Below the pieces are notes generated by a model that saw only the letters and a program-made list of their open reading frames with translations, had not been told where the DNA came from and made no database searches. The position numbers were made by a program, and so were the translations under genes. A DNA stretch of 64,000 nt. It comes from Actinomadura kijaniata NBRC 14229 (lineage in GTDB: Bacteria; Actinomycetota; Actinomycetes; Streptosporangiales; Streptosporangiaceae). The stretch covers positions 1-64,000 of the forward strand of contig NZ_BCQR01000021.1 in the NCBI RefSeq assembly GCF_001552175.1. The letters are read 5' to 3'. Each line of letters opens with the position of its first letter. The stretch's first letter is position 1. This document shows positions 50,267-58,749 of this stretch, in pieces.

Positions 50267-51481
50267 TCAGCCGATGACCGGGGGCGCGGTTTCGTCGTTA
50301 CCGCCCCAGACGTCCTCGTCCTCGGTCAGCCAGGTGGAACGCTCGTGCTCGTTCTCCTGGCCGCCGGGGCCACCGGCGCCCGCGCCCATGGGCATTCCCA
50401 TGCCCATGCCCATGCCGGCCCCGCCGTTCTTGCCGAACCCGCCGGCACCCGGGAAGGCGCCGAAGCCGCCGCCGGGCATGCCGCCGGGACCACCCGGCAC
50501 GCCACCGGGACCGCCTGGAGGCATGCCCCCGGGGCCACCCGGAGGCATGCCGCCGGGACCACCAGGGGGGCCACCGCCGGGGCCGCCCGGAGGCATGCTC
50601 GACAGGTCGCCACCCGGGCCCTTGGGCATGTTCGGGCCGTTGGGACCACCAGGTCCGTTCGGGCCGCCGGGGCCGTTCGGGTCGTTCGGGAACTTGGGCG
50701 GGTCGTTCGGGCCGTGGGGACCGTTGGGCCCGTTCGGACCGTTGGGGTCCGGCATCTTCGGGGGCTCCGGAGTGCCACCCGGACCGTTCGGACCGCCAGG
50801 CGGGCCACCGGGAGGGGCGCCCCCACCCGGCATCTTCGGCGAGCCGGGCGGCTTCCCGCCCGGGTCCGTCGGCCCGGGAAGGTCAGGATCCCGGACGCTC
50901 GGGTTCGGCATCTGCTGGCGGATGTCGTCGGGGAAGTTGTCGTTGGTCGCCGTGGTGCCGTTGTTGATCCGCTCCATGGCGTCGCCCGCGCCCATGTTGC
51001 GGCCGAGGAACGAGCCCACCGCCGCCGGGGGGACGAGCTTGGACCAGTCCACGACCTCCTGGACCCACTTGGCGGTGGAGCTCTGCGAACCCCACGCCTG
51101 CTTCCAGCCCTCCTGCTGGGAGGCGTGGCTGGTCAGCGCCTGGCTGGTCTTGTGGCTCTTGTTGTAGATCTCGTTGGCCTGCCGGTAGGCCGTGTTCATC
51201 TCCTTCATCGCGGCCTGGGCGTCCTCGCCGCCCCAGACCTCGATGATCTGGTAGGCCTTCTTGTACAGCAGGTCGGCCGTGGTGTTGATACGCCGGGACA
51301 GGTTGCCGTACGTGTTACCCGCCGTGCGGACCTTGTCCGGCTCCATGCCGTCGACGATCTGCTGGAGCTTCGCGAACTGGTCCTCCCAGATCTTCAGCGA
51401 GTTCCAGCCGCCGATGCCCTGGTTGTCGCCGTGGATCTGGCCGTTGCGGATCGTGACGTTGTTGCTCTGACCTGTGGTCAC
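50267..51481 (-). CDS. EspB/PPE-like T7SS substrate with Gly-Pro-rich tail
   Basis: A 404-residue protein, GTG 51481. Residues ~25-185 are helical with a Trp-x-Gly turn (IIEVWGGEDAQAAMKEMNTAY), like the PE/PPE-type helical bundle of EspB. Residues ~200-370 are a low-complexity Gly/Pro/Asn/Met-rich tail (units such as GGMPPGGP and NGPGGPNGP). The extreme C-terminus ends with STWLTEDEDVWGG, an acidic motif that recurs in actinobacterial PPE/EspB-like proteins. It lies 32 bp behind another helical gene in the T7SS minus-strand cluster. It is a likely secreted substrate; a channel-like oligomer, as for EspB, is possible. Confidence 0.8.
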   Translation of the reverse strand: MTTGQSNNVTIRNGQIHGDNQGIGGWNSLKIWEDQFAKLQQIVDGMEPDKVRTAGNTYGNLSRRINTTADLLYKKAYQIIEVWGGEDAQAAMKEMNTAYRQANEIYNKSHKTSQALTSHASQQEGWKQAWGSQSSTAKWVQEVVDWSKLVPPAAVGSFLGRNMGAGDAMERINNGTTATNDNFPDDIRQQMPNPSVRDPDLPGPTDPGGKPPGSPKMPGGGAPPGGPPGGPNGPGGTPEPPKMPDPNGPNGPNGPHGPNDPPKFPNDPNGPGGPNGPGGPNGPNMPKGPGGDLSSMPPGGPGGGPPGGPGGMPPGGPGGMPPGGPGGVPGGPGGMPGGGFGAFPGAGGFGKNGGAGMGMGMGMPMGAGAGGPGGQENEHERSTWLTEDEDVWGGNDETAPPVIG

Positions 51482-51513
51482 CTAGCGCACCCCTCTCAAG
51501 TTCTCCGTGCCCG

Positions 51514-51888
51514 TCAGGTCGCGTAACGCTTGCCGCCGACGTTGTTGGCGGCCTTCTTGGCGTTGTCGTCGGCGTCGCGGTGGGTCTGGTTCGACCGGCG
51601 CAGCGCGTCGATGACCTTCTGGTACGACTGGAGGAACTGGTCGTAGGTGTTGCCAATGGCGTTCTGCGCGGTGTTGACCGTCATGTTCAGGCCCTGACCG
51701 GCGTTGTAGTTGCCGATCGCCTTCTGGCCCGGCTTGGCGTGGTCCTCCAACGCCTCGACCAGCTTCTGGTTGCGCAGGTCGTCCAGGTCCTTCTGGAGCT
51801 GGTCGGCCAGGTCCTTCAGCTTGTCGTGGTCAACCTTGATCTCCTTGCCCGCGTCGGGCAGGCTACGGGGACGCTCGGGGGGTGCCAT
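51514..51888 (-). CDS. Helical T7SS-associated protein
   Basis: A 124-residue protein starting ATG 51888 after GGAGGTTGAGC. Two long amphipathic helices (DHDKLKDLADQLQKDLDDLR; then NTYDQFLQSYQKVIDALRRS) are joined by a polar stretch (NYNAGQGLNMTVNTAQNAIG). It has the size and hairpin shape of ESX partners but no Trp-x-Gly turn, which suggests the PE-like or EspA-like half of a heterodimer, most simply with the EspB-like protein encoded just downstream. The assignment is from shape and position. Confidence 0.7.
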   Translation of the reverse strand: MAPPERPRSLPDAGKEIKVDHDKLKDLADQLQKDLDDLRNQKLVEALEDHAKPGQKAIGNYNAGQGLNMTVNTAQNAIGNTYDQFLQSYQKVIDALRRSNQTHRDADDNAKKAANNVGGKRYAT

Positions 51889-51995
51889 GTCTGCTCAACC
51901 TCCTGTCGGCCGATGCCGACTCAACAACTGTTCGGCCGTCCGAGAAGACGAGACGGCACGGTGACGACCGGATCCGGGATGCGGGACCGTCGAGT

Positions 51996-52036
51996 GGAAC
52001 GGGCCCCGGTCGGTCGCGCCGACCAAGGCCCGTTCC
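51996..52036 (-). terminator. Hairpin after the WXG100 pair
   Basis: Two stacked stems (GGAACGGGCC with its complement, and GGTCGG with its complement) separated by a CC/AA internal loop, with a 5-base apical loop. Located about 29 bp past the stop of the second WXG100 gene; it would raise the level of the WXG100 message above that of downstream genes. Confidence 0.65.
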
Positions 52037-52064
52037 GCTACCTCCAGCACCCTGGAAAGGGGCG

Positions 52065-52352
52065 TCAGCCCCAGATGCCGGTGTTGGCGCGCTCAGCCGC
52101 CTGGTAGTTGTCGTGGGCGTCGCGGATGGCGACACCGAGCTGCGCCACGACGGTCTGCATGTCCTTGGCGGCGGTGTCCCAGTCCTTCTGGAAGCGCCAG
52201 TACGCCTCCTGCGCACCGCCCTCCCACTGGTTCAGCTTGGTCTTGAGCTTGCCCTCAAGGTCGCTCAGCTCGTCCATGAGCGCGCGCGCCGCCTGGGTGA
52301 ACTGGGCCTCCCCCTCGGTCAGACCGCCGAAGTTTGCCCTCATGTAGCTCAT
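52065..52352 (-). CDS. WXG100 protein (ESAT-6/EsxA-like)
   Basis: A 95-residue helical hairpin with the WXG turn in LNQWEGGAQEAYWRFQKDW. ATG 52352 follows AAGGAGAG. The protein lacks a clear C-terminal Y-x-x-x-D/E export signal, which points to the EsxA-type partner carried by the other WXG100 protein. It forms a two-gene unit with the gene at 52405 and lies between the T7SS core and the EspB-like substrate genes. The pair should form the 1:1 heterodimer that EccC recognises. Confidence 0.9.
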   Translation of the reverse strand: MSYMRANFGGLTEGEAQFTQAARALMDELSDLEGKLKTKLNQWEGGAQEAYWRFQKDWDTAAKDMQTVVAQLGVAIRDAHDNYQAAERANTGIWG

Positions 52353-52404
52353 GTGTCTCTCCTTTGTCCAGCCTGGTTCACCGGGTCGTCGGAAGGTCGC
52401 CGGA

Positions 52405-52725
52405 TCAGGTGCGGCCGTTGAGCAGGGCCTGAACCTTGTTCACGGCCTGCTCGGACATCTCTTCCTTGGACTCGTAGGTGATCTTGGTCTGGACCAGGCT
52501 CTGGTGCATGCCCTCCAGCGCCCGCAGCACCTTGGTGAAGTCCTCGTTGAAACGGTTGAACACCGTCTCGAAGGCCATGGAGGCGTTGCCCTCCCAGGCC
52601 GAGCGGACCTGCTGCTTGTGACTTTCGAGCTGCGTCTGCAGGCCCTTGATGATGTTCGCGGAAGCGTCAATGTCCTCCGCGGCCTGCTTCATTGCCGCTC
52701 TGTCGACGGCGGACTGCTGCGTCAT
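52405..52725 (-). CDS. WXG100 protein (CFP-10/EsxB-like)
   Basis: A 106-residue helical hairpin with the WXG turn in VRSAWEGNASMAFETV. ATG 52725 follows GGAGGTGACGG. The C-terminus carries TKITYESKEEMSEQAV, in which Tyr-Glu-Ser-Lys-Glu matches the Y-x-x-x-D/E export signal read by EccC. It is the first gene of the WXG100 pair, with a candidate promoter about 145 bp upstream. Confidence 0.92.
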   Translation of the reverse strand: MTQQSAVDRAAMKQAAEDIDASANIIKGLQTQLESHKQQVRSAWEGNASMAFETVFNRFNEDFTKVLRALEGMHQSLVQTKITYESKEEMSEQAVNKVQALLNGRT

Positions 52726-52870
52726 CCGTCACCTCCAGTGACTCGTCGTGCCATGACCCGCGGGAAACGATCTGGGCAGAGGCGCCGGGTCTTTCACGCC
52801 AAGCCCCCGTCCCGGCAGCACGAGGACCCCTGTGGCCGAGTAGGCGGGGGTCGCGCCGCAGAGTCCCATC

Positions 52871-52900
52871 ACACTAAAGGGCCTGATCGCAAGGTGTCCA
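52871..52900 (-). promoter_or_regulatory. Candidate promoter of the WXG100 pair
   Basis: On the minus strand TGGACA (52900-52895), an 18-base spacer and TAGTGT (52876-52871), in the 239-bp gap between eccB and the WXG100 genes. This is a plausible housekeeping-type promoter giving the small secreted proteins their own transcription. Confidence 0.4.
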
Positions 52901-52964
52901 TCGATTCCCTGGCGTATCAGACGCATCGCCATTCACCCTGGTTCAGCCCTTTTCGATCATTTTT

Positions 52965-54374
52965 TCAGCTCCCCACCTGGGTGGTCAGGGGCAGGTTGAT
53001 CGAGACCTTGTCGGGGTCCAGCGGCTGCCCTTGTGCGATGAGATCCAGGACCCCGGCGGGCACCTTGGCGGCGTCGCCGGGAAGGGTGTAGCCGAGCTTC
53101 CCGGCGGTCTCCGGATTCTTGATCGGGAACCGCTTGCCCTCGGCCACCAGATAGTAGGTGTCCACCTTGTCGGCCTTGCCGGGGCTGGGGACGCGGCCCG
53201 CGACCGACGCGCTGCCGGGCGGGAACACCAGCTGGTCCGCGCCGGTCGGCTGCGGGCCGGGCGGCGGGGTCGGCAGCGTTCCGCCGATCGTCAGCTTGGC
53301 GTCGGAGTTGCCCGTGGGGTCGTCGTAGACGGCGCACAGCGGGCTGTTCTCCTTGTAGGTGGCCAGCGACGGGGCCTTGCCGTCCAGGCGCTGGTCGCGG
53401 ACCTGCTGCGCGGACTGCCCCATCTGGCCGACCTGGCTGGTGTCGATCTGAACGGGCACGGGACGCTGGTTGCCGTACGCCTTCCAGGTGCCGCGGTCGG
53501 CCAGCATCAGGTCCCGCTGGATCGGGGTGAGCGGGGCGAGGCCGTCCTTGCGCAGCACGTACGCGGTCTGGCCGCCGGACGAGGTCTTCACTTCGAAGAC
53601 CCGGCCGACCTGGGCCTTGCCGTTGGGGCCCGCGGCGGGCTGGCCGAGGTCGGGGATCTCCGGCGGGGCGAAGTTGGGGCCCTGGGTGACCGAGTCCAGC
53701 CACTTGCCGGAGATCTGGACGGGCGTCGCGCCGAGCGTGATGAGCGCCGACTGCGACATGAGCATCCGCTGGTTGCGCCAGATCAGCCAGTTCTGGCCGT
53801 CGGCCTGCACGACGACCGCCTGGTCGTCGCGCATCCGGGTGCCGCCGACGCCGCGGCCCGCCATCAGCGTCACCAGCGACTGGCGGCCCGTCGAGGTGCC
53901 GTCGACGGCGCGCACGCACACCGACCACGGGCCGCGGGTGAGCTTCTTGCGGTCGGGCAGCGTGTTCGGCGCGCCGGGGATGCCGATCATCGGGCCGCGT
54001 TCGTACTTCGACAGCGAGTTGGTGGAGACGGTGCGCCGGCTCTTGGCGTCGGCGCCGGCGACCAGCCGGGCCGACACGTAGTTGGTGACCGGGCAGAGCT
54101 TGCCGTCCTGGCACCACACGTAGCGGGCGCCGGTCTCCTTCTCCACGATCAGCATGCCGGCCTTCTCCAGGCCCTTGGCCCCGCCGGGCCGGATGATGCC
54201 GAAGATCCCGCACGCCGCGCAGACCAGGATGGCGATCATGACGCCGCTGAACCCGGCGATGTTCATCCGGCGCAGCGGCAGTTCGGGGTTGTCGGGCTCC
54301 CCGGAGATCAGCGCGAGCGAGGCGCGCTGGGTCATCAGCCGGTGCGCCTGCAGCAGGTCCTTGCGTGTCTGCAC
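52965..54374 (-). CDS. eccB: T7SS core membrane component EccB
   Basis: A 469-residue protein, GTG 54374. The cytoplasmic N-terminus MQTRKDLLQAHRLMTQR is the EccB signature. One membrane helix follows (~residues 38-62, NIAGFSGVMIAILVCAACGIFGII), then a large periplasmic/extracellular domain with repeated beta-rich units and paired cysteines (WCQDGKLCPVTNY). EccB forms the extracytoplasmic part of the ESX complex with EccC, EccD, EccE and MycP. It begins 12 bp after eccD on the same strand. Confidence 0.95.
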   Translation of the reverse strand: MQTRKDLLQAHRLMTQRASLALISGEPDNPELPLRRMNIAGFSGVMIAILVCAACGIFGIIRPGGAKGLEKAGMLIVEKETGARYVWCQDGKLCPVTNYVSARLVAGADAKSRRTVSTNSLSKYERGPMIGIPGAPNTLPDRKKLTRGPWSVCVRAVDGTSTGRQSLVTLMAGRGVGGTRMRDDQAVVVQADGQNWLIWRNQRMLMSQSALITLGATPVQISGKWLDSVTQGPNFAPPEIPDLGQPAAGPNGKAQVGRVFEVKTSSGGQTAYVLRKDGLAPLTPIQRDLMLADRGTWKAYGNQRPVPVQIDTSQVGQMGQSAQQVRDQRLDGKAPSLATYKENSPLCAVYDDPTGNSDAKLTIGGTLPTPPPGPQPTGADQLVFPPGSASVAGRVPSPGKADKVDTYYLVAEGKRFPIKNPETAGKLGYTLPGDAAKVPAGVLDLIAQGQPLDPDKVSINLPLTTQVGS

Positions 54375-54386
54375 TGGCCTCTCCCC

Positions 54387-55784
54387 TTAACCGGCCAGGC
54401 CGCGCATGAAGCCGAACAGGCCGCACAGCCCGAGGGCCAGCGGCACCAGCGCCACCATCAGCAGCATTTCGAGGATGTCGGCCGCGCGGCCCCAGAACGG
54501 CGAGGGCCGGTTGCCCGGCAGCCACAGGCCGACGCCCAGGAACGTCCCGCCGATCGCCAGGACCGGCAGCAGCGCGCCGACGACCATCATGATCTGCGAG
54601 CCGCCCGCGGCCAGGCCCAGGGCGAGGATGCCGAGGCCGAGCACGCCCGGCACCAGCAGCGCCAGCCGCTGGATCCGGCCGCGGAACAGCCGCGAGCGCA
54701 GCAGCATCAGCGCCGAGATGACCCCGGCGGTGACGGGGCCGAGCCAGCCGTCGGCGAACGCGGCGGGCAGCAGCCCGAGGAACCCGACGATGCCGAGCCC
54801 CACGGTGAACCCGGTGATGAACCGGTCGGCCAGGCCGGTGCGGGTGAGCACCTGCCTGCCGTCCACCATGATCGTGTCGCGGCGGAGGTCCTCGGCGCTC
54901 TGCGGCACCGGCGGCAGCGTGACCTTGGAGAACCGGAACGCCAGCGTCGGGGTGAGCGGTGTCAGCATCATCGCCACGACCACGGCGACGGTGGCGATGC
55001 CGGTCGGCGACAGGTCGTCGAACAGCAGCGCGACGCCGGAGCCGGCGGCGCCGAGCGCGCCGCCCACGACCGTGCCCCAGAAGATCGTCGCGCCTTCCTT
55101 GATCCCGACCAGGGCGATCATCGCGACGAGCACGACCGCGCCGAACCCGGCCAGCGCGTGCAGCGGGCCGAGGTCGGCCAGCGCGGTGTCGCGCGCCGGG
55201 GCCAGCAGCCCGGCCAGGAACGCGTGCGGGAACGCCGAGAAGGCGAGCACCGTTCCGGCCTGCCGGTCCCCGGAGGCGCGGGACACCGACACCGAGGCGA
55301 TCATCAGCAGCAGGGCGACGACGCCGGCGCACACCGCCGGGACGATCCACGACGGCCCGGACAGCAGCAGCACGAGGGCGGCGAAGGCGGACGACCCGGC
55401 CGCGACCGAGAGCGCGAAGTTGCGGGTCCACTCGGGCCGCCAGCGGTCGCGGCGGTCGTTGACGGCGGTGGCGACCACGTCGGCGACGTCGTCGAAGGCC
55501 AGCTCCGGAAGCTGTGACATCCCGGGGCGCAGGTAGAGCATCTCGCCGTCGCGGAGCCCGGCCTGCGCGGGGGTCGTCGCCCCGTCGAAGGGGGCCTCGT
55601 CGAGCCGTTGCAGCACCCAGCCGCCGTGCGCGAGTCCGGCGTCGGCCATCTGGTTGCCCGAGTAGTGCAGGATCGCCGGGAAGAGCTGGGCGAACGGCAC
55701 GTGGGCGGGAAGCGAGATGTCGATGCGGCGCTTGGGAGCCACCACCGTGACCCGGCACAGCTCTGCCCCGGTGACTGTTGCCAC
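54387..55784 (-). CDS. eccD: T7SS core membrane component EccD
   Basis: A 465-residue protein with a cytosolic ubiquitin-like domain (~1-100: CRVTVVAPKRRIDISLPAHV, LHYSGNQMADAGLAHGGWVL, then LRDGEMLYLRPG) followed by about 11 membrane helices (FALSVAAGSSAFAALVLLLS and onward) with cytosolic loops. EccD dimers form the bulk of the ESX membrane vestibule. GTG 55784 follows GAGGGAGA. It heads the minus-strand core operon eccD-eccB, divergent from the second YbaB-WXG module. Confidence 0.94.
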   Translation of the reverse strand: MATVTGAELCRVTVVAPKRRIDISLPAHVPFAQLFPAILHYSGNQMADAGLAHGGWVLQRLDEAPFDGATTPAQAGLRDGEMLYLRPGMSQLPELAFDDVADVVATAVNDRRDRWRPEWTRNFALSVAAGSSAFAALVLLLSGPSWIVPAVCAGVVALLLMIASVSVSRASGDRQAGTVLAFSAFPHAFLAGLLAPARDTALADLGPLHALAGFGAVVLVAMIALVGIKEGATIFWGTVVGGALGAAGSGVALLFDDLSPTGIATVAVVVAMMLTPLTPTLAFRFSKVTLPPVPQSAEDLRRDTIMVDGRQVLTRTGLADRFITGFTVGLGIVGFLGLLPAAFADGWLGPVTAGVISALMLLRSRLFRGRIQRLALLVPGVLGLGILALGLAAGGSQIMMVVGALLPVLAIGGTFLGVGLWLPGNRPSPFWGRAADILEMLLMVALVPLALGLCGLFGFMRGLAG

Positions 55785-56139
55785 AGTTCTCCCTCACAAG
55801 TACACCTGTGGTCCCAAGGACCGTCCCATCACGGGAGGAAACCGTAACAACATAGACGTTCTGTCAAGCCGTAGGTAACAAGCTGTGACGCTCCACACGC
55901 CCTGGTCACGCCTCCCTCACCCCCGGTATGCGCGTGCGGCACGGCCCGCGTCCCCTGAATCGGACGGCGCTGGAACCACCGGGGCCTCCCGCGAGTCAGA
56001 GTCGCCGGAAAGCACGCCCGGCGGAGAGCCGAACCGGTCTGTCTACCCGCGGGGAACGCCCTGAATCCATTGATCACGCGTTTCCTGCACGGTTCGATAC
56101 GATTCCTCCCGCCTGGCGACCGATTCGGGGGGAGCACGG
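55785..56139. other. Divergent regulatory gap between eccD and the second YbaB module
   Basis: About 355 bp without a gene. On the minus strand TTGACA (55867-55862) is followed 15 bases later by TACGGT, a possible eccD promoter with a short spacer. On the plus strand TTGATC near 56070 and the GGGGGGAGC ribosome-binding site precede the ATG at 56140. No larger inverted repeat is evident. Confidence 0.4.
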
Positions 56140-56991
56140 ATGTGGAAGGACGACGAACCGGACGACGGTGACGACGTCCCGTTCGAGCAGCGGCTCGCCG
56201 AGGCACGCCGGGAGCTGGGCGACGCCCTCACCGCCCGCGAACCCGTGACCGCCCGCTCGGAGACTCCTCTGGTACGCGGCGAGGGCGAGGCCGCCGAGGG
56301 ACGAGTGCGCGCCGTGGCCGTCAGCGGCGGCCGTCTGGAGTCACTCGAACTCGACCCGCGCGTGCTCCGGCTTCCGCCCGGCGAGATCGGCGCTTCCCTC
56401 GCCGCCGCCGTGAACGCCGCGCTCAACGACGTGCGCGGCAAGGTCACCAGCGATCCCGCCGACAGCGCGGCCGACCCCGCCACGCTGCTGCGACGGCTCG
56501 GCGAGGTCCAGAACGAGGGGCTGCGCCGGCTCGGCGTCATGATGCGCGGCCTCGACGAGGCGCTGGCCGGGATCCAGGACCGCGCCCACGTCGGCGACCA
56601 CGCCCCGCTCCCCGACCTGGAGGGGCTGGTCGGGCAGGTGGGGCGGCTGGCCGGTCCGGCGGGCCCGAGCGGCGGCCGCGCCCCGGCCGTCGGCACCGCC
56701 GCCGACGGCGAGGTCCGGGTCACCGTCTCCGGCGGCGGCCTCGTCGAGACGGTCGAGCTCACCGAACGCGTGGTGCGGCAGGGGTCGCACGCCCTGGCCG
56801 CGCACGTGGTCACCGCCGGGAACGCCGCCCTGGCCGAGGCGCGCGCCAACGCCGTCGACGCCACCGCCGTCCTCGGCCCCCACGAGATGGCCGAGCAGGT
56901 CCGCCGCATCCAGGACCAGAGCCTGGAGCAGTTCTCCTCCTTCACCCGCTCCCTCACGTCGCTGATGAACAGCGTCGAGAAGCGCTCCTAG
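56140..56991 (+). CDS. Double YbaB/EbfC-like protein
   Basis: A 283-residue protein that appears to hold two YbaB-like units: RVRAVAVSGGRLESLELDP through AAAVNAALNDVRG (~residues 52-105), and EVRVTVSGGGLVETVELTE through VVTAGNAALAEARAN (~190-240). A helical segment (~105-160) lies between and another closes the protein. The single-domain counterpart opens the giant-toxin operon (26790). ATG 56140 follows GGGGGAG. As there, it precedes a WXG-like gene and a toxin-type gene, consistent with an EspL-like cytosolic chaperone for the module's cargo. Confidence 0.78.
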   Translation: MWKDDEPDDGDDVPFEQRLAEARRELGDALTAREPVTARSETPLVRGEGEAAEGRVRAVAVSGGRLESLELDPRVLRLPPGEIGASLAAAVNAALNDVRGKVTSDPADSAADPATLLRRLGEVQNEGLRRLGVMMRGLDEALAGIQDRAHVGDHAPLPDLEGLVGQVGRLAGPAGPSGGRAPAVGTAADGEVRVTVSGGGLVETVELTERVVRQGSHALAAHVVTAGNAALAEARANAVDATAVLGPHEMAEQVRRIQDQSLEQFSSFTRSLTSLMNSVEKRS

Positions 56992-57005
56992 AAAGGGACC
57001 GTCCC

Positions 57006-57332
57006 ATGGCTCCTGAACTGGACGTCGACCCGAAGGTGATCAAACGGGGCGGTGAGGGCATCCACTCCGCCGCCCAGCACCTGCGGTCCGAGTGGCAGGC
57101 GTTCCAGGGCGAGCTCCAGGGGCACGGCGAACCCTGGGGCGGCGACATGATCGGCATGCTGATCGGCGGCTGCTACGGCGCGATCTACGAGGCGGCCGTG
57201 GAGTGCATCGAGAGCAACATCGACGGGCTCAAGGACTACGCCGACGGCACCGTGGAGATGGCCTCGGTGTACTTCCAGGCCGAGGACAGGTCCACGGTCG
57301 AGGTCAACCGCGTCCGGCAGATGCTGGGGTGA
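57006..57332 (+). CDS. WXG100-like small protein of the second module
   Basis: A 108-residue helical protein with the turn PWGGDMIGMLIGGCYG, the same Trp-Gly-Gly-Asp seen in the protein at 27188. ATG 57006 follows AAAGGGA. The C-terminal helix ends VYFQAEDRSTVEVNRVRQML. It is the probable secretion partner of the N-terminal domain encoded five bases downstream. Confidence 0.8.
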   Translation: MAPELDVDPKVIKRGGEGIHSAAQHLRSEWQAFQGELQGHGEPWGGDMIGMLIGGCYGAIYEAAVECIESNIDGLKDYADGTVEMASVYFQAEDRSTVEVNRVRQMLG

Positions 57333-57336
57333 CCCG

Positions 57337-57828
57337 ATGGGACTGAAACTGTCGGGGGAGCTGGCCTCCGCGCTCGGGATGCTCGGTTACAACTGGCCCG
57401 AGACCGACGAGGAGAAGCTGTTCAGGATGGCCGGGTCCTGGTTCGGCTTCGCCGGGCGCCTGGGCGCGCCCGTGGGCGAGGCACAGGACCACGCCGCCAG
57501 GGTGTGGAGCCAGAAGGGCGAGGGCCTGGAGGCGTTCCGCCGCAAGTGGACCGGCGAGGACGCCCCCGCCGAGGCCCTCACGGACGCGGGCACCGCCGCG
57601 ATGCTCATCGGGGCCGGGCTGACCATCTGCGCGGTCGTGGTGCTCATGCTGAAGATCTATGTGATCATCCAGCTGGTCCTGCTGCTCTTCCAGATCATCC
57701 AGGCCATCGCCTGGGCCGGGCCGACGTTCGGCGCCTCGCTGTCCTGGATCCCGATCGCGAAGTTCATCGCCTCGGTCGTCATCGACCAGCTCATCGACAT
57801 GACCGTCGAGTCGATCCTCAACGGCTGA
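57337..57828 (+). CDS. CpnT-like N-terminal secretion domain, ends at in-frame UGA
   Basis: A 163-residue protein equivalent to the first ~165 residues of the giant toxin: MGLKLSGELASALGML and YNWPETDEEKLFRMAGSW match the giant's start, followed by helical hairpin, then a hydrophobic helix (LTICAVVVLMLKIYVIIQLV) and a second one. It stops at TGA 57826-57828 just where the giant toxin continues into its linker. The same frame stays open for 13 codons to the next start (TTG 57868) and on through a nucleotidyltransferase-like domain. So this gene and the next form one frame broken by a single UGA followed by C. Confidence 0.8.
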   Translation: MGLKLSGELASALGMLGYNWPETDEEKLFRMAGSWFGFAGRLGAPVGEAQDHAARVWSQKGEGLEAFRRKWTGEDAPAEALTDAGTAAMLIGAGLTICAVVVLMLKIYVIIQLVLLLFQIIQAIAWAGPTFGASLSWIPIAKFIASVVIDQLIDMTVESILNG

Positions 57829-57867
57829 CGGCCACCACCCCACCGAACCGACCGCGGACGGAGAGCG

Positions 57868-58389
57868 TTGGCCAGGACCAGAAGCAGGGGAGCGGGCGGG
57901 AGAGGCGGGAACATGGGCCTTTTCCGCCCCATTGCCAACTGGCTGAAGAAAATGCCCGCCGACCGGCACCCCGTCCGGCGCGTCCCCCAGGGGTTCACCG
58001 ATCGGGAATTCCGCAAGTTCGCCCGGAACATTCGACAGCTACAGCGCCAGGCGGGGCTTCCCAAGGGCGATCTCATCCTGCACGGCAGCCGTATCAAGGG
58101 AACGGCGCGCACGAACTCCGACATCGACATCGCGCTGCGCGTCAACAAGAAGGACTTCTTCAACCTGGCCGAACGCGCCCTGGCCAGAGCCCCGCTGGGC
58201 ACCCGGCTACGGAAGAGCATGTTGCGCCGGTTCAACGAGAACGGCCAGATCGCCTCCTTCGACCTGGGCTCCGATTTCCAAAAACTCCGCCGTGAACTCC
58301 TCGACTCGAATTCGCCGGTGAAGGTGCAATTCTCGGTGCTGTTGAAGGGTGGTAAGCTCGACAACGGTCCATCACTTCCCATCCAGTAG
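57868..58389 (+). CDS. Nucleotidyltransferase-fold toxin domain, in frame with preceding ORF
   Basis: A 173-residue basic protein (TTG 57868 with GGAG four bases upstream; ATG 57913 is an alternative). Motif: LHGSRIKGTARTNSDIDIAL, the Gly-Ser ... Asp-x-Asp core of minimal nucleotidyltransferases (residues 73-74, 85 and 87), a fold used by toxins that modify tRNA or proteins. The third acidic residue may be in SFDLGSDF. The preceding helical segment (TDREFRKFARNIRQLQRQ) is typical of the lead-in. It has no secretion domain of its own, but is in frame with one across a single UGA. The next gene is a likely immunity gene. Confidence 0.75.
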   Translation: MARTRSRGAGGRGGNMGLFRPIANWLKKMPADRHPVRRVPQGFTDREFRKFARNIRQLQRQAGLPKGDLILHGSRIKGTARTNSDIDIALRVNKKDFFNLAERALARAPLGTRLRKSMLRRFNENGQIASFDLGSDFQKLRRELLDSNSPVKVQFSVLLKGGKLDNGPSLPIQ

Positions 58390-58398
58390 GAGCAACAA

Positions 58399-58749
58399 GT
58401 GGAGCGCGCCCTTCAGTTTCTGGTGATGCTGGACGGCCCCACCGACGAACGCCGGATCCTGGACGCGGTGCGGCAGGCGTTCCCCGACGCGACCCCGGTG
58501 AAGTCGAACTCCTGCGACCTGCGCGGGAACTGGCTGGAGGCCTGGACCAACGAGGACCACGACCCGGACCTCGCCGCCAACGACGACGAGGACGCCTTCC
58601 TCTACTTCCGCTGGCGCGTGGAGGTCACCCCCATGGCCGACGGGATCACCGAGGACGACCAGGTGGCGCTCGCCAAGGGGCTGGTCGCCTGCTTCACCGC
58701 CCACGGCTGGACCCCGATCGTCGCCGCCGCCTTCGAGGACCGCGTCTGA
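58399..58749 (+). CDS. Small acidic protein, candidate immunity for the nucleotidyltransferase toxin
   Basis: A 116-residue strongly acidic protein starting GTG 58399, six bases after AGGAG and 9 bp after the toxin-domain stop. An alpha-beta sandwich seems likely: LQFLVMLDGPTDERRILDAV, LRGNWLEAWTNEDHD, AFLYFRWRVEVTPMADG, then LVACFTAHGWTPIVAA. The charge complements the basic toxin domain. I do not recognise the family. The position directly behind the toxin domain is the basis for the immunity assignment. Confidence 0.68.
   Translation: MERALQFLVMLDGPTDERRILDAVRQAFPDATPVKSNSCDLRGNWLEAWTNEDHDPDLAANDDEDAFLYFRWRVEVTPMADGITEDDQVALAKGLVACFTAHGWTPIVAAAFEDRV

Noticed and set aside
53031..55517. 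Plus-strand open frame of 828 codons
   Set aside because: Antisense to eccB and eccD, which have clear family signatures.
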